The notes beneath the pieces are model-generated. The model was given only the letters and a program-made list of their open reading frames with translations. It did not search any database and was not told where the DNA came from. Shown one piece after another: positions 1 to 12,861 of a stretch of 64,000 nt of DNA. Each line of letters begins with the position of its first letter. Position 1 is the stretch's first letter. The stretch lies in NCBI GenBank assembly GCA_963965975.1, contig OZ014418.1, positions 4,786,775-4,850,774 of the forward strand, read 5' to 3'. This stretch comes from Xestospongia bergquistia (taxonomy: Eukaryota > Porifera > Demospongiae > Haplosclerida > Petrosiidae). Position numbers and translations under genes: made by a program.

Positions 1-3000
1 CTTTAATTTAAAGACTTTAGAAGGCTTAGACTATTGAGTGAAGTTTTTTAAAGTAAACTGATAGGTCTAAAGGACTCTATGGGACTAACTAAATTAACTG
101 CTATTAACAGTTTATTAAGTTTGTTTGCATTAAAACTCTAAAGTCTTTAATTTAAAGACTTTAGAAGGTTTAAACTATTGAGTAAAGTTTATAAAGTCAA
201 CTGCTCAGTCTAAAGGACTCTATGGGTCTAAAGAAATAAACTGCTATTAACAGTTTAGTAAGTTGGTTTGCATTAACACTCTAAAGTCTTTAATTTAAAG
301 ACTTTAGAAGGTTTAGACTATTGAGTGAGGTTAATAAAGTAAAAAACTCAGTCTAAAGGACACTATGAAACTAAGTAAATAATCTGCTATTAACAGTTTA
401 GTAAGTTGGTTTGCATTAACTCTCTTAAGTCTTTAATTTAAAGACTTTAGAAGGTTTAGACTATTGAGTGAAGTTTGTAAAGTAAACTGATAGGTCAAAA
501 GGACTCTATGGGACTAACCCAATTAACTGTTATTAACAGTTTAGTAAGTTTGTTTGCATTAACAATCTAAAGTCTTTAATTTAAAGACTTTAGAAGGTTT
601 GAACTATTGAGTAATGTCTATAAAGTAAACTGCTCAGTCTAAAGGACTCTATGGGACTAAAGAAATAAACTGCTATTAACAGTTTAGTAAGTTTGTTTGC
701 ATTAACCCTCTAAAGTCTTTAATTTAAAGACTTTAGAAGGTTTAGACTATTCAATGAAGTTTGTAAAGTAAACTTATAGGTCTAAAGGACTCTATGGGAC
801 TCACTAAATAAACTGTTATTAACAGTTTAGTAAGTTGGTTTGCATTAACACTCTAAAGTCTTTAATTTAAAGACTTTAGAAGGTTTAAACTATTGAGTAA
901 AGATTATAAAGTAAACTGCTCAGTCTAAAGGACTCTATGGGACTAAAAAAATAAACTGCTATTAACAGTTTAGTAAGTTGGTTTGCATTAACCCTCTAAA
1001 GTCTTTAATTTAAAGACTTTAGAAGGTTTAGACTATTGAGTGAAGTTTTTTAAAGTAAACTGATAGGTCTAATGGACTCTATGGGACTTTCTAAATTAAC
1101 TGCTATTAAGAGTTTAGTAATTTAGTTTGCATTAACACTCTAAAGTCTTTAATTTAAAGACTTTAGAAGGTTTAAACTATTTAGTAAAGTTTATAAAGTA
1201 AACTGCTCAGTCTAAAGGACTCTATGGGTCTAAAGAAATAAACTGCTATTAACAGTTTAGTAAGTTGGTTTGCATTAACACTCTAAAGTCTTTAATTTAA
1301 AGACTTTAGAAGGTTTAGACTATTGGGTAAAGTTTATAAGGTAGACTGCTAAGTTTGAATGACTCTATGGGACTAAAGAAATGAACTGCTATTAACAGTT
1401 CAGAAAGTTTGTTTGCATTAACGCTCTAAAGTCTTTAATTTAAAGACTTTAGAAGGTTTAGACTATTGAGTGAAGTTTATGAAGTAAACAGCTCAGTCTA
1501 AAGGGCTCTATGAAACTAAATAAATAAACTATTATTAACAGTTTAATAAGTTCGTCTGCATTAACACTCTAAAGTCTTTAATTTAAAGACTTTAGAAGGT
1601 TTAGACTATTGAGTAAAGTTTATAAAGTAAACTGCTCAGTGTAAAGGATTCTATGGGACTAAAGAAATAAACTGCTATTAACAGTTTAGTAAGTTTGTTT
1701 GCATTAACGCTCTAAAGTCTTTAATTTAAAGACTTTAGAAAGTTTAGACTATTGAGTGAAGTTTATAAAGTATAGAGCTCAGTCTAAAGGGCTCTATGAA
1801 ACTAGCTAAATAAACTATTATTAACAGTTTAGTAAGTTAGTTTGTGATAACACTATAAAGTCTTTAATTTAAAGACTTTAGAAGGTTTAGACTGTTTAAT
1901 AAAGTTTATAAAGTAAACTGCTCAGTCTAAAGGACTGTATGAAACTAACTATATAAACTGCTGTTAACAGTTTAGTAAGTTGGTTTGCATTAACACTCTA
2001 AAGTCTTTAATTTAAAGACTTTAGAAGGTTTAGACTGTTGGGTAAAGTTTATAAGGTAGACTGCTAAGTTTAAAGGACTCTATGGGATTAAAGAAATGAA
2101 CTGCTATTAACAGTTCAGTAAGTTTGTTTGCATTAACACTCTAAAGTCTTTAAATTAAAGACTTTAGAAGCTTTAGACTATTGAGCGAAGTTTATAATGT
2201 AAACTGCTCAGTCTAAAGGACTCTGTGGGACTAAAGAAATAAACTATTATTAACAGTTTAGTAAGTTAGTTTGTGATAACACTCTAAAGTCTTTAATTTA
2301 AAGACTTTAGAAGGTTTAGCGTATTGAGCAAAGTTTATAATGTAAACTGGTCAGTCTAAAGGACTCTATGGGACTAAAGAAATAAACTGCTATTAACACT
2401 TTCGGAAGTTGGTTTGCATTAACCCTCTAAAGTCTTTAATTTAAAGACTTTAGAGGTTTAGACTATTGAGTGAATTTTGTAAAGTAAACTGATAGGTCTA
2501 AAGGACTCTATGGGACTCACTAAATTAACTGTTATTAACAGTTTAGTAAGTTGGTTTGCATTAAAACTCGAAAGTCTTTAATTTAAAGACTTTAGAAGGT
2601 TTAAACTATTGAGTAAAGTTTATAAAGTAAACTGCTCAGTCTAAAGGACTCTATGGGACTAAAGAAATAAACTGCTATTAACAGTTTAGTAAGTTGGTTT
2701 GCATTAATCCTCTAAAGTCTTTAATTTAAAGACTTTAAAAGGTTTAGACTTTTGAGTGAAGTTTTTTAAAGTAAACTGATAGGTCTAAAGGACTCTATGG
2801 GACTAACTAAATTAACTGCTATTGACAGTTTAGTAAGTTGGTTTGCATTAACACTCTAAAGTCTTTAATTTAAAGACTTTAGAAGGTTTAAACTATTGAG
2901 TAATGTTTACAAGTAAACTGCTCAGTCTAAAGATCTCTATGGACAAAAGAAATAAACTGCTATTAACAGTTTAGTAAGTTGGTTTGCATTAACACTCTAA

Positions 3001-3567
3001 AGTCTTTAATTTAAAGACTTTAGAAAGTTTAGACTATTGGGTAAAGTTTATAAGGTAGACTGCTAAGTATAAAGGACTCTATGGGACTAAAGAAATGAAC
3101 TGCTATTAACAGTTCAGTAAGTTTGTTTGCATTAACACTCTAAAGTCTTTAAATTAAAGACTTTAGAAGGTTTAGACTATTGAGCGAAGTTTATAAAGTA
3201 AACTGGTCAGTCTAAAGGACTCTATGAAACTAACAAAATAAACTGTTATTAACAGTATAGTAAGTTCGTCTGCATTAACACTCTAAAGTCTTTAATTTAA
3301 AGACTTTAGAAGGTTTAGTCTATTGAGTAAAGTTTATAAAGTAAAATGCTCAGTGTAAAGGACTCTATGGGACTATAGAAATAAACTGCTATTATCAGTT
3401 CAGTAAGTTTGTTTGCATTAACGCTCTAAAGTCTTTAATTTAAAGACTTTAGAAGGTTTAGAGTATTGAGTGAAGTTTATAAAGTAAACAGCTCAGTATA
3501 AAGCGCTCTATGAAACTGACTAAATCAACTATTATTAACAGTTTTGTAAGTTGCTTTGTGATAACAC
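1..3567 (+). repeat. Left part of the array: A/B alternation, then mixed order; start of segment I
   Basis: About 25 monomers. The first ten are mainly alternating B and A types (B1, A, a divergent D/E-like unit near 280-422, B2, A, B2, A, B1, A) and then C. After that the order is C, D, A2, D, A/D2 hybrid, C, an E/A3/D hybrid near 2,138-2,281, A3, B2, A, B1, A, C, E, A2, D. The stretch about 2.3-3.6 kb resembles 44.7-46.0 kb (shared words GTATTGAGCAAAG, GTGAATTTTGTAAAG, CTGCTAAGTATAAAGG). It also corresponds to 51.5-52.8 kb in segment II. Confidence 0.8.
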
Positions 3568-4998
3568 TCTAAAGTCTTTAATTTAAAGACTTTAGAAGGT
3601 TTAGACTATTGAGTAAAGTTTATAAAGTAAACTGCTCAGTTTAAAGGACTCTATGGGACTAAAGAAATAAACTGCTATTAACAGTTTAGTAAGTTGGTTT
3701 GCATTAATCCTCTAAAGTCTTTAATTTAAAGACTTTAAAAGGTTTAGACTATTGAGTGAATTTTTTTAAAGTAAACTGATAGGTCTAAAGGACTCTATGG
3801 GACTAACTAAATTAACTGCTATTAACAGTTTAGTAAGTTCGTTTGCATTAACACTCTAAAGTCTTTAATTTAATGACTTTAGAAGGTTTAGACTATTGGG
3901 TAAAGTTTATAAGGTAGACTGCTAAGTTTAAAGGACTCTATGGGACTAAAGAAATGAACTGCTATTAACAGTTCAGTAAGTTCGTTTGCATTAACGCTCT
4001 AAAGTCTTTAATTTAAAGACTTTAGAAGGTTTAGAGTATTGAGTGAAGTTTATAAAGTAAACAGCTCAGTCTAAAGGGCTCTATGAAACTAACTATATAA
4101 ACTGCTGTTAACAGTTTAGTAAGTTGGTTTGCATTAACACTCAAAAGTCTTTAAATTAAAGACTTTAGAAGGTTTAGACTATTGAGTGAAGTTTTTAAAG
4201 TAAACTGATAGGTCTAAAGGACTCTATGGGACTAACTAAATAAACTATTATTGACAGTTTAGTAAGTTAGTTTGTGAAACACTCTAAAGTCTTTAATTTA
4301 AAGACTTTAGAATGTTTAGACAATTGAGTAAAGTTTATAAAGTAAACTGCTCAGTTTAAAGGACTCTATGGGACTAAAGAAATAAACTGCTATTAACAGT
4401 TTAGTAAGTTGGTTTGCATTAACCCTCTAAAGTCTTTAATTTAAAGACTTTAGAAGGTTTAGACTATTGAGTGAATTTTTTTAAAGTAAACTGATAGGTC
4501 TAAAGGACTCTATGGGACTAACTAAATTAACTGCTATTAACAGTTTAGTAAGTTCGTTTGCATTAACACTCTAAAGTCTTTAATTTAAAGACTTTAGAAG
4601 GTTTAGACTATTGGGTAAAGTTTATAAGGTAGACTGATAAGTTTAAAGGACTCTATGGGACTAAAGAAATGAACTGCTATTAACAGTTCAGTAAGTTTGT
4701 TTGCATTAACGCTCTAAATTCTTTAATTTAAAGACTCTAGAAGTTTTAGAGTATTGAGTGAAGTTTATAAAGTAAACGGCTCAGTCTAAAGGGCTGTATG
4801 AAACTAACTATATAAACTGCTGTTAACAGTTTAGTAAGTTGGTTTGCATTAATACTCAAAAGTCTTTAAATTAAAGACTTTAGAAGGTTTAGACTATTGA
4901 GTGAAGTTTGTAAAGTAAACTGATAGGTCTAAAGGACTCTCTGGGACTAACTAAATAAACTATTATTAACAGTTTAGTAAGTTAGTTTGTGATAACTC
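3568..4998 (+). repeat. Five-monomer unit in two tandem copies (A-B1-C-D2-B3)
   Basis: Copy 1 spans 3,568-4,282 (715 bp) and copy 2 spans 4,283-4,998 (716 bp). Both contain the unusual GTGAATTTTTTTAAAG form of B1 (near 3,757 and 4,472) and the D2-B3 pair with CTCAAAAGTCTTTAAATT. The same doubled block occurs in segment II at about 52,805-54,235, so the duplication predates the split of segments I and II. Confidence 0.85.
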
Positions 4999-5999
4999 TC
5001 TAAAGTCTTTAATTTAAAGACTTTAGAATGTTTAGACTATTGAGTAAAGTTTATAAAGTAAACTGCTCAGTCTAAAGGACTCTATGGGACAAAAGAAATA
5101 AGCTGCTATTAACAGTTTAGTAAGTTGGTTTGCATTAACACTCTAAAGTCTTTAATTTAAAGACTTTAGAAGGTTTAGACTATTGGGTAAAGTTTATAAG
5201 GTAGACTGCTAAGTTTAAAGGACTCTATGGGACTAAAGAAATGAACTGCTATTAACAGTTCAGTAAGTTTGTTTGCATTAACACTCTAAAGTCTTTAAAT
5301 TAAAGACTTTAGAAGGTTTAGACTATTGAGCGAAGTTTATAAAGTAAACTGGTCAGTCTAAAGGACTCTATGAAACTAACAAAATAAACTGTTATTAACA
5401 GTATAGTAAGTTCGTCTGCATTAACACTCTAAAGTCTTTAATTTAAAGACTTTAGAAGGTTTAGTCTATTGAGTAAAGTTTATAAAGTAAACTGCTCAGT
5501 GTAAAGGACTCTATGGGACTAAAGAAATTAACTGCTATTAACAGTTTAGTAAGTTTGTTTGCATTAACGCTCTAAAGTCTTTAATTTAAAGACTTTAGAA
5601 GGTTTAGAGTATTGAGTAAAGTTTATAAAGTAAACAGCTCAGTCTAAAGCGCTTTATGAAACTGACAAAATCAACTATTATTAACAGTTTTGTAAGTTGG
5701 TTTGTGATAACACTCTAAAGTGTTTAATTTAAAGACTTTAGAAGGTTTAGACTATTGAGTAAAGTTTATAAAGTAAACTGCTCAGTTTAAAGGACTCTAT
5801 GGGACTAAAGAAATAAACTGCTAGTAACAGTTTAGTAAGTTGGTTTGCATTAACCCTCTAAAGTCTTTAATTTAAAGACTTTAGAAGGTTTAGACTATTG
5901 AGTGAAGTTTTTTAAAGTAAACTGATAGGTCTAAAGGACTCTATGGGACAACTAAATTAACTGCTATTAACAGTTTAGTAAGTTCGTTTGCATTAACAC
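4999..5999 (+). repeat. Satellite monomers A-C-E-A2-D-A-B1
   Basis: Seven monomers linking the 5-mer block to the 31-monomer block. The D near 5,570-5,714 has the rare GCGCTTTATGAAACTGAC and AATCAACTATTATT forms, matched at about 54,885 in segment II. The A2 has GTCTATTGAG. One B1 copy has lost CT in GGGACAACTAAATT (near 5,947), also shared with segment II (near 55,184). Confidence 0.85.
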
Positions 6000-6142
6000 T
6001 CTAAAGTCTTTAATTTAAAGACTTTAGAAGGTTTAGACTATTGGGTAAAGTTTATAAGGTAGACTGCTAAGTTTAAAGGACTCTTTCGGACTAAAGAAAT
6101 GAACTGCTATTAACAGTTCAGTAAGTTTGTTTGCATTAACGC

Positions 6143-7284
6143 TCTAAAGTCTTTAATTTAAAGACTTTAGAAGGTTTAGAGTATTGAGTGAAGTTTATAA
6201 AGTAAACAGCTCAGTCTAAAGGGCTCTATGAAACTAACTATATAAACTGCTGTTAACAGTTTAGTAAGTTGGTTTGCATTAACACTCAAAAGTCTTTAAA
6301 TTAAAGACTTTAGAAGGTTTAGACTATTGAGTGAAGTTTGTAAAGTAAACTGATAGGTCTAAAGGACTCTATGGGACTAACTAAATAAACTATTATTAAC
6401 AGTTTAGTAAGTTAGTTTGTGATAACACTCTAAAGTCTTTAATTTAAAGACTTTAGAATGTTTAGACTATTGAGTAAAGTTTATAAAGTAAACTGCGCAG
6501 TTAAAGGACTCTATGGGACTAAAGAAACCAACTGCTATTAACAATTTAGTAAGTTGGTTTGCATTAACACTCTAAAGTTTTTAATTTAAAGACATTAGAA
6601 GGTTTAGACTATTGAGTGAAGTTTATAAAGTAAACAGCTCAGTCTAATTGGCTCTACGAAACTAACTAAATAAACTGCTGTGAAAAGTTTAGTCAGGTGC
6701 TTTGCATTAACACTCTAAATTCTTTAATTTAAAGACTTTAGAAGGTTTAGAGTATTGAGTGAAGTTTATAAAGTAAACAGCTCAGTCTAAAGGGCTCTAT
6801 GAAACTAACTATATAAACTGCTGTTAACAGTTTAGTAAGTTGGTTTGCATTAACACTCAAAAGTCTTTAAATTAAAGACTTTAGAAGGTTTAGACTATTG
6901 AGTGAAGTTTGTAAAGTAAACTGATAGGTCTAAAGGACTCTATGGGACTAACTAAATAAACTATTATTAACAGTTTAGTAAGTTAGTTTGTGATAACACT
7001 CTAAAGTCTTTATTTTAAAGACTTTAGAATGTTTAGACTATTGACTAAAATTTATAAAGTAAACTGCGCAGTTAAAGGACTCTATGGGACTAAAGAAACC
7101 AACTGCTATTAACAGTTTAGTAAGTTGGTTTGCATTAACACTCTAAAGTTTTTAATTTAAAGACTTTAGAAGGTTTAGACTATTGAGTGAAGTTTATAAA
7201 GTAAACAGCTCAGTCTAATTGGCATTACGAAACTAACTAAATAAACTGCTGTGAAAAGTTTAGTCAGGTGGTTTGCATTAACTC
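6143..7284 (+). repeat. Nested four-monomer tandem repeat D2-B3-A'-G (571 bp x2)
   Basis: Copies at 6,143-6,713 and 6,714-7,284. A' is an A monomer with AACTGCGCAGTTAAAGG and AAACCAACTG. G is a divergent monomer with CAGTCTAATTGGC, TACGAAAC, GCTGTGAAAAGTTTAG and TCAGGTG, and has no H3. Copies of the same doubled block stand at 10,577-11,718 and 55,380-56,521, with the same 571-bp step. Confidence 0.88.
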
Positions 7285-10200
7285 TCTAAATTCTTTAATT
7301 TAAAGACTTTAGAAGGTTTAGACTATTGAGTAAAGTTTATAAAGTAAACTGCTCAGTCTAAAGAACTCAATGGGACTAAACAGATAAACTGCTATTAACA
7401 GTTTAGTAAGTTGGTTTGCATTAGTCCTCTAAAGTCTTTAATTTAAAGACTTTAGAAAGCTTAGACTATTTAGTGAACTTTGTAAAGTAAGCTGATAGGT
7501 CTAAAGGAATCTATGGGCTAACTAAATAAACTGCTATTAACAGTTTAGTAAGTTAGTTTGCATTAACACTCTAAAGTCTTTTAATTAAAGACTTCAGAGG
7601 GTTTAAACTATTGAGTAAAATTTATAAAGTACACTGCTCAGTCTAAAGGACTCTATGGGGCTAAAGAAATAAACTGCTATTAACAGTTCAGTAAGATGGC
7701 TTGCGTTAACACTTTAAAGTCTTTAATTTAAAGACTTTAAAAGGTTTAGACTATTGGTTAAAGTTTATAAGGTAGACTGCCAAGTTTAAAGGACTCTATG
7801 AGACTGAAGAAATGAACTGCTATTAACAGTTCAGTAAGTTGGTTTGCATTAACACTCTAAAGTCTTTAAATTAAAGAATTTAGAAGGTTTAGACTGTTGA
7901 GCTAAGTTTATAAAGTAAACTGGTCAGTCTAAAGGACTCTATGAAACTAACTATATAAACTGTTATTAACAGTTTAGTAAGTTCGTTTGCATTAACACTC
8001 TAAAGTCATTAATTTAAAGACTTTAGAAGGTTTAGACTATTGAGTAAAGTTTATAAAGTAAAATGCTCAGTCTAAAGGACTCTATGGGACTAAAGAAATA
8101 AACTGCTATTAACAGTTTAGTAAGTTTCTTTGCATTAACGATCTAAAGTCTTTAATTTAAAGACTTTAGAAGGTTTAGAGTATTGAGTGAAGTTTATAAA
8201 GTAAACAGCTCAGTCTAAAGGGCTCTATGAAACTAACTAAATAAACTATTATTAACAGTTTAGTAAGTTAGTTTGTGATAACACTCTAAAGTCTTTAATT
8301 TAAAGACTTTAGAAGTTTTAGACTATTGAGCGAAGTTTATAATGTAAACTGATCAGTCTAAAGGACTCTATGAAACTAACTAAATAAACTGTTATTAACA
8401 GTTTAGTAAGTTCGTTTGCATTAACAGTCCAAAGTCATTAATTGAAAGACTTTAGAAGGTTTAGACTATTGAGTAAAGTTTAGAAAGTAAACTGCTCAGT
8501 GTAAAGGACGCTATGGCACTAAAGAAATAAACTGCTATTAACAGTTATAGTAAATTTGTTTGCATTAACGCTCTAAAGTCTTTAATTTAAAGACTTTAGA
8601 AGGTTTAGAGTATTGAGTGAAGTTTATAAAGTAAACAGCTCAGTCTAAAGGGCTCTATGAAACTAACTAAATAAACTATTATTAACAGTTTAGTAAGTTA
8701 GTTTGTGATAACACTCTAAAGTCTTTAATTTAAAGACTTTAGAAGGTTTAGACTATTGAGTAAAGTTTATAAAGTAAACTGCTCAGTCTAAAGGACTCCA
8801 TGGGACTAAAGAAATAAACTGCTATTAACAGTTTAGTAAGTTGGTTTGCATTAACCCTCTAAAGTCTTTAATTTAAAGACTTTAGCAGGTTTAGACTATT
8901 GAGTGAAGTTTGTAAAGTAAACTGATAGGTCTAAAGGACTCTATGGGACTAACTAAATTAACTGTTATTAACAGTTTAGTAAGTTGGTTTGCATTAACCC
9001 TCTAAAGTCTTTAATTTAAAGACTTTAGAAGGTTTAGACTATTGAGTGAAGTTTTTTAAAGTAAACTGATAGGTCTAAAGGACTCTATGCGACTAACTAA
9101 ATTAACTGCTATTAACAGTTTAGTAAGTTCGTTTCTATTAACACTCTAAAGTCTTTAATTTAAAGACTTTAAAAGGTTTAAACTATTGAGTAAACTTTAT
9201 AAAGTAAACTGCTCAGTCTAAAGGACTCTATGGGACTAAAGAAATAAACTGCTATTAACAGTTCAGTAAGTTTGTTTGCATTAACATTCTAAAGTCTTTA
9301 ATTTAAAGACTTTAGAAGGTTTAGACTATTGAATAAAGTTTATAAATTAAACTGCTCAGTGTAAAGGACTCTATGGGACTAAAGAAATAAACTATTATTA
9401 ACAGTTATAGCAAGTTTGTTTGCATTAACGCTCTAAAGTGTTTAATTTAAAGACTTTAGAAGGTTTAGAGTATTGAGTGAAGTTTATAAAGTAAACAGCT
9501 CAATCTAAAGGGCTCTATGAAACTAACTAAATAAACTATTATTAACAGTTTAGTAAGTTTGTTTGTGATAAGTCTCTAAAGTCTTTAATTTAAAGACTTT
9601 AGAAGGTTTAGACTATTGAGTAAAGTTTACAAAGTAAACTGCTCAGTCTAAAGGGCTCTATGGGACTAAAGAAATAAACTGCTATTAACAGTTTAGTAAG
9701 TTGGTTTGCATTAACCCTCTAAAGTCTTTAATTTAAAGACTTTAGAAGGTTTAGACCATTGCGTGAAGTTTGTAAAGTAAACTGATAGGTCTAAAGGACT
9801 CTATGGGACTAACTAAATTAACTGTTATTAACAGTTTAGTAAGTTGTTTTGCATTAACTCTCTAAAGTCTTTAATTTAAAAACTTTGGAAGGTTTAAACT
9901 ATTTAGTAAAGTTTATAAAGTAAACTGCTCAGTCTAAAGGACTCTATGGGACTAAAGAAATAAACTGCTATTAACAGTTTAGTAAGTTGGTTTGCATTAA
10001 CCCTCTAAAGTCTTTATTTTAAAGACTTTAGAAGGTTTAGAACATTGCGTGAAGTTTGTAAAGTAAACTGATAGGTCTAAAGGACTCTATGGGACTAACT
10101 AAATTAACTGTTATTAACAGTTTAGTACGTTGTTTTGCATTAACACTCTAAAGTCTTTAATTTAAAGACTTTGGAAGGTTTAAACTATTGAGTAAAGTTT

Positions 10201-10320
10201 ATAAAGTAAACTTCTCAGTCTAAAGGACTCTATGGGACTAAAGAAATAAACTGCTATTAACAGTTTAGTAAGTTGGTTTGCATTAACCCTCTAAAGTCTT
10301 TAATTTAAAGACTTTAGAAG

Positions 10321-10433
10321 GTTTAGACTATTGAGTGAAGTTTTTTAAAATAAACTGCTCAGTCTAAAGGACTCTATGGGACTAAAGAAATAAACTGCTA
10401 TTAACAGTTCAGTAAGTTGGTTTGCATTAACAC
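10321..10433 (+). repeat. B1/A chimeric monomer at the end of the 31-monomer unit
   Basis: The body starts as B1 (GAGTGAAGTTTTTTAAAA) and continues as A (TAAACTGCTCAGTCTAAAGG, ACTAAAGAAATAAAC), ending CAGTTCAG. The same chimera recurs near 16,905 and 59,700, each time followed by C. It is therefore an inherited landmark that aligns the ends of repeated blocks, and not a new event at this site. Confidence 0.8.
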
Positions 10434-12861
10434 TCTAAAGTCTTTAATTTAAAGACTTTAGAAGGTTTAGACTATTGGGTAAAGTTTATAAGGCAGACTG
10501 CTAAGTTTAAAGGACTCTATGGGACTAAAGAAATGAACTGCTATTAACAGTTCAGTAAGTTTGTTTGCATTAACGCTCTAAAGTCTTTAATTTAAAGACT
10601 TTAGAAGGTTTAGAGTATTGAGTGAAGTTTATAAAGTAAACAGCTCAGTCTAAAGGGCTCTATGAAAATAACTATATAAACTGCTGTTAACAGTTTAGTA
10701 AGTTGGTTTGCATTAACACTCAAAAGTCTTTAAATTAAAGACTTTAGAAGGTTTAGACTATTGAGTGAAGTTTGTAAAGTAAACTGATAGGTCTAAAGGA
10801 CTCTATGGGACTAACTAAATAAACTATTATTAACAGTATAGTAAGTTAGTTTGTGATAACACTCTAAAGTCTTTAATTTAAAGACTTTAGAATGTTTAGA
10901 CTATTGAGTAAAGATTATAAAGTAAACTGCGCAGTTAAAGGACTCTATGGGACTAAAGAAACCCACTGCTATTAACAATTTAGTAAGTTGGTTTGCATTA
11001 ACACTCTAAAGTTTTTAATTTAAAGACATTAGAAGGTTTAGACTATTGAGTGAAGTTTATAAAGTAAACAGCTCAGTCTAATTGGCTCTACGAAACTAAC
11101 TAAATAAACTGCTGTGAAAAGTTTAGTCAGGTGGTTTGCATTAACACTCTAAATTCTTTAATTTAAAGACTTTAGAAGGTTTAGAGTATTGAGTGAAGTT
11201 TATAAAGTAAACAGCTCAGTCTAAAGGGCTCTATGAAACTAACTGTATAAACTGCTGTTAACAGTTTAGTAAGTTGGTTTGCATTAACACTCAAAAGTCT
11301 TTAAATTAAAGACTTTAGAAGGTTTAGACTATTGAGTGAAGTTTGTAAAGTAAACTGATAGGTCTAAAGGACTCTATGGGACTAACTAAATAAACTATTA
11401 TTAACAGTTTAGTAAGTTAGTTTGTGATAACACTCTAAAGTCTTTAATTTAAAGACTTTAGAATGTTTAGACTATTGACTAAAGTTTATAAAGTAAACTG
11501 CGCAGTTAAAGGACTCTATGGGACTAAAGAAACCAACTGCTATTAACAGTTTAGTAAGTTGGTTTGCATTAACACTCTAAAGTTTTTAATTTAAAGACTT
11601 TAGAAGGTTTAGACTATTGAGTGAAGTTTATAAAGTAAACAGCTCAGTCTAATTGGCATTACGAAACTAACTAAATAAACTGCTGTGAAAAGTTTAGTCA
11701 GGTGGTTTGCATTAACACTCTAAATTCTTTAATTTAAAGACTTTAGAAGGTTTAGACTATTGAGTAAAGTTTATAAAGTAAACTGCTCAGTCTAAAGAAC
11801 TCAATGGGACTAAACAGATAAACTGCTATTAACAGTTTAGTAAGTTGGTTTGCATTAGTCATCTAAAGTCTTTAATTTAAAGACTTTAGAAAGCTTAGAC
11901 TATTTAGTGAACTTTGTAAAGTAAGCTGATAGGTCTAAAGGAATCTATGGGACTAACTATATTAACTGTTATTAACAGTTTAGTAAGTTGGTTTGCATTA
12001 ACACTCTAAAGTCTTTAATTTAAAGACTTTAGAAGGTTTAGACTATTGAGTAAGGTTTATAAAGTAAACTGCTCAGTCTAAAGGACTCTATGGGGCTAAA
12101 GAAATAAACTGCTATTAACAGTTCAGTAAGATGGCTTGCGTTAACACTTTAAAGTCTTTAATTTAAAGACTTTAAAAGGTTTAGACTATTGGTTAAAGTT
12201 TATAAGGTAGACTGCTAAGTTTAAAGGACTCTATGAGACTGAAGAAATGAACTGCTATTAACAGTTCAGTAAGTTGGTTTGCATTAACACTCTAAAGTCT
12301 TTAAATTAAAGAATTTAGAAGGTTTAGACTGTTGAGCTAAGTTTATAAAGTAAACTGGTCAGTCTAAAGGACTCTATGAAACTAACTATATATACTGTTA
12401 TTAAAGTTTAGTAAGTTCGTTTGCATTAACACTCTAAAGTCATTAATTTAAAGACTTTAGAAAGTTTAGACTATTGAGTAAAGTTTATAAAGTAAACTGC
12501 TCAGTCTAAAGGACTCTATGGGACTAAAGAAATAAACTGCTATTAACAGTTTAGTAAGTTTCTTTGCATTAACGATCTAAAGTCTTTAATTTAAAGACTT
12601 TAGAAGGTTTAGAGTATTGAGTGAAGTTTATAAAGTAAACAGCTCAGTCTAAAGGGCTCTATGAAACTAACTAAATAAACTATTATTAACAGTTTAGTAA
12701 GTTAGTTTGTGATAACACTCTAAAGTCTTTAATTTAAAGACTTTAGAAGTTTTAGACTATTGAGCGAAGTTTATAATGTAAACTGGTAAGTCTAAAGGAC
12801 TCTATGAAACTCACTAAATAAACTGTTATTAACAGTTTAGTAAGTTCGTTTGCATTAACAG
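10434..12861 (+). repeat. 31-monomer duplication, unit 2 (left part)
   Basis: Copy of 6,000-8,427 at an offset of 4,434 bp, including the doubled D2-B3-A'-G block at 10,577-11,718 and the distinctive words AACTCAATGGGACTAAACAG (near 11,799) and GATGGCTTGCGTTAACAC (near 12,129). Small differences from unit 1 include CCCACTGCTATT near 10,963 and ATTAAAGTTTAG near 12,401 (two bases lost in H3). The right part of unit 2 lies in the duplicated 12,862-16,585 block. Confidence 0.85.

Larger units (their letters stand above)
6000..10433 (+). repeat. 31-monomer duplication, unit 1 (4,434 bp)
   Basis: The unit begins with C at 6,000 and its copy begins with C at 10,434. Rare words keep the 4,434-bp offset: GCGCAG at 6,495 and 7,066 recurs at 10,929 and 11,500. 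Further right the pair drifts: GACCATTGCGTG at 9,753 matches 14,473 (offset 4,720), because the second unit has two extra monomers in the B2/A part. Near 8,990 this unit lacks one A monomer that segment II keeps at about 58.25-58.39 kb. Confidence 0.85.
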
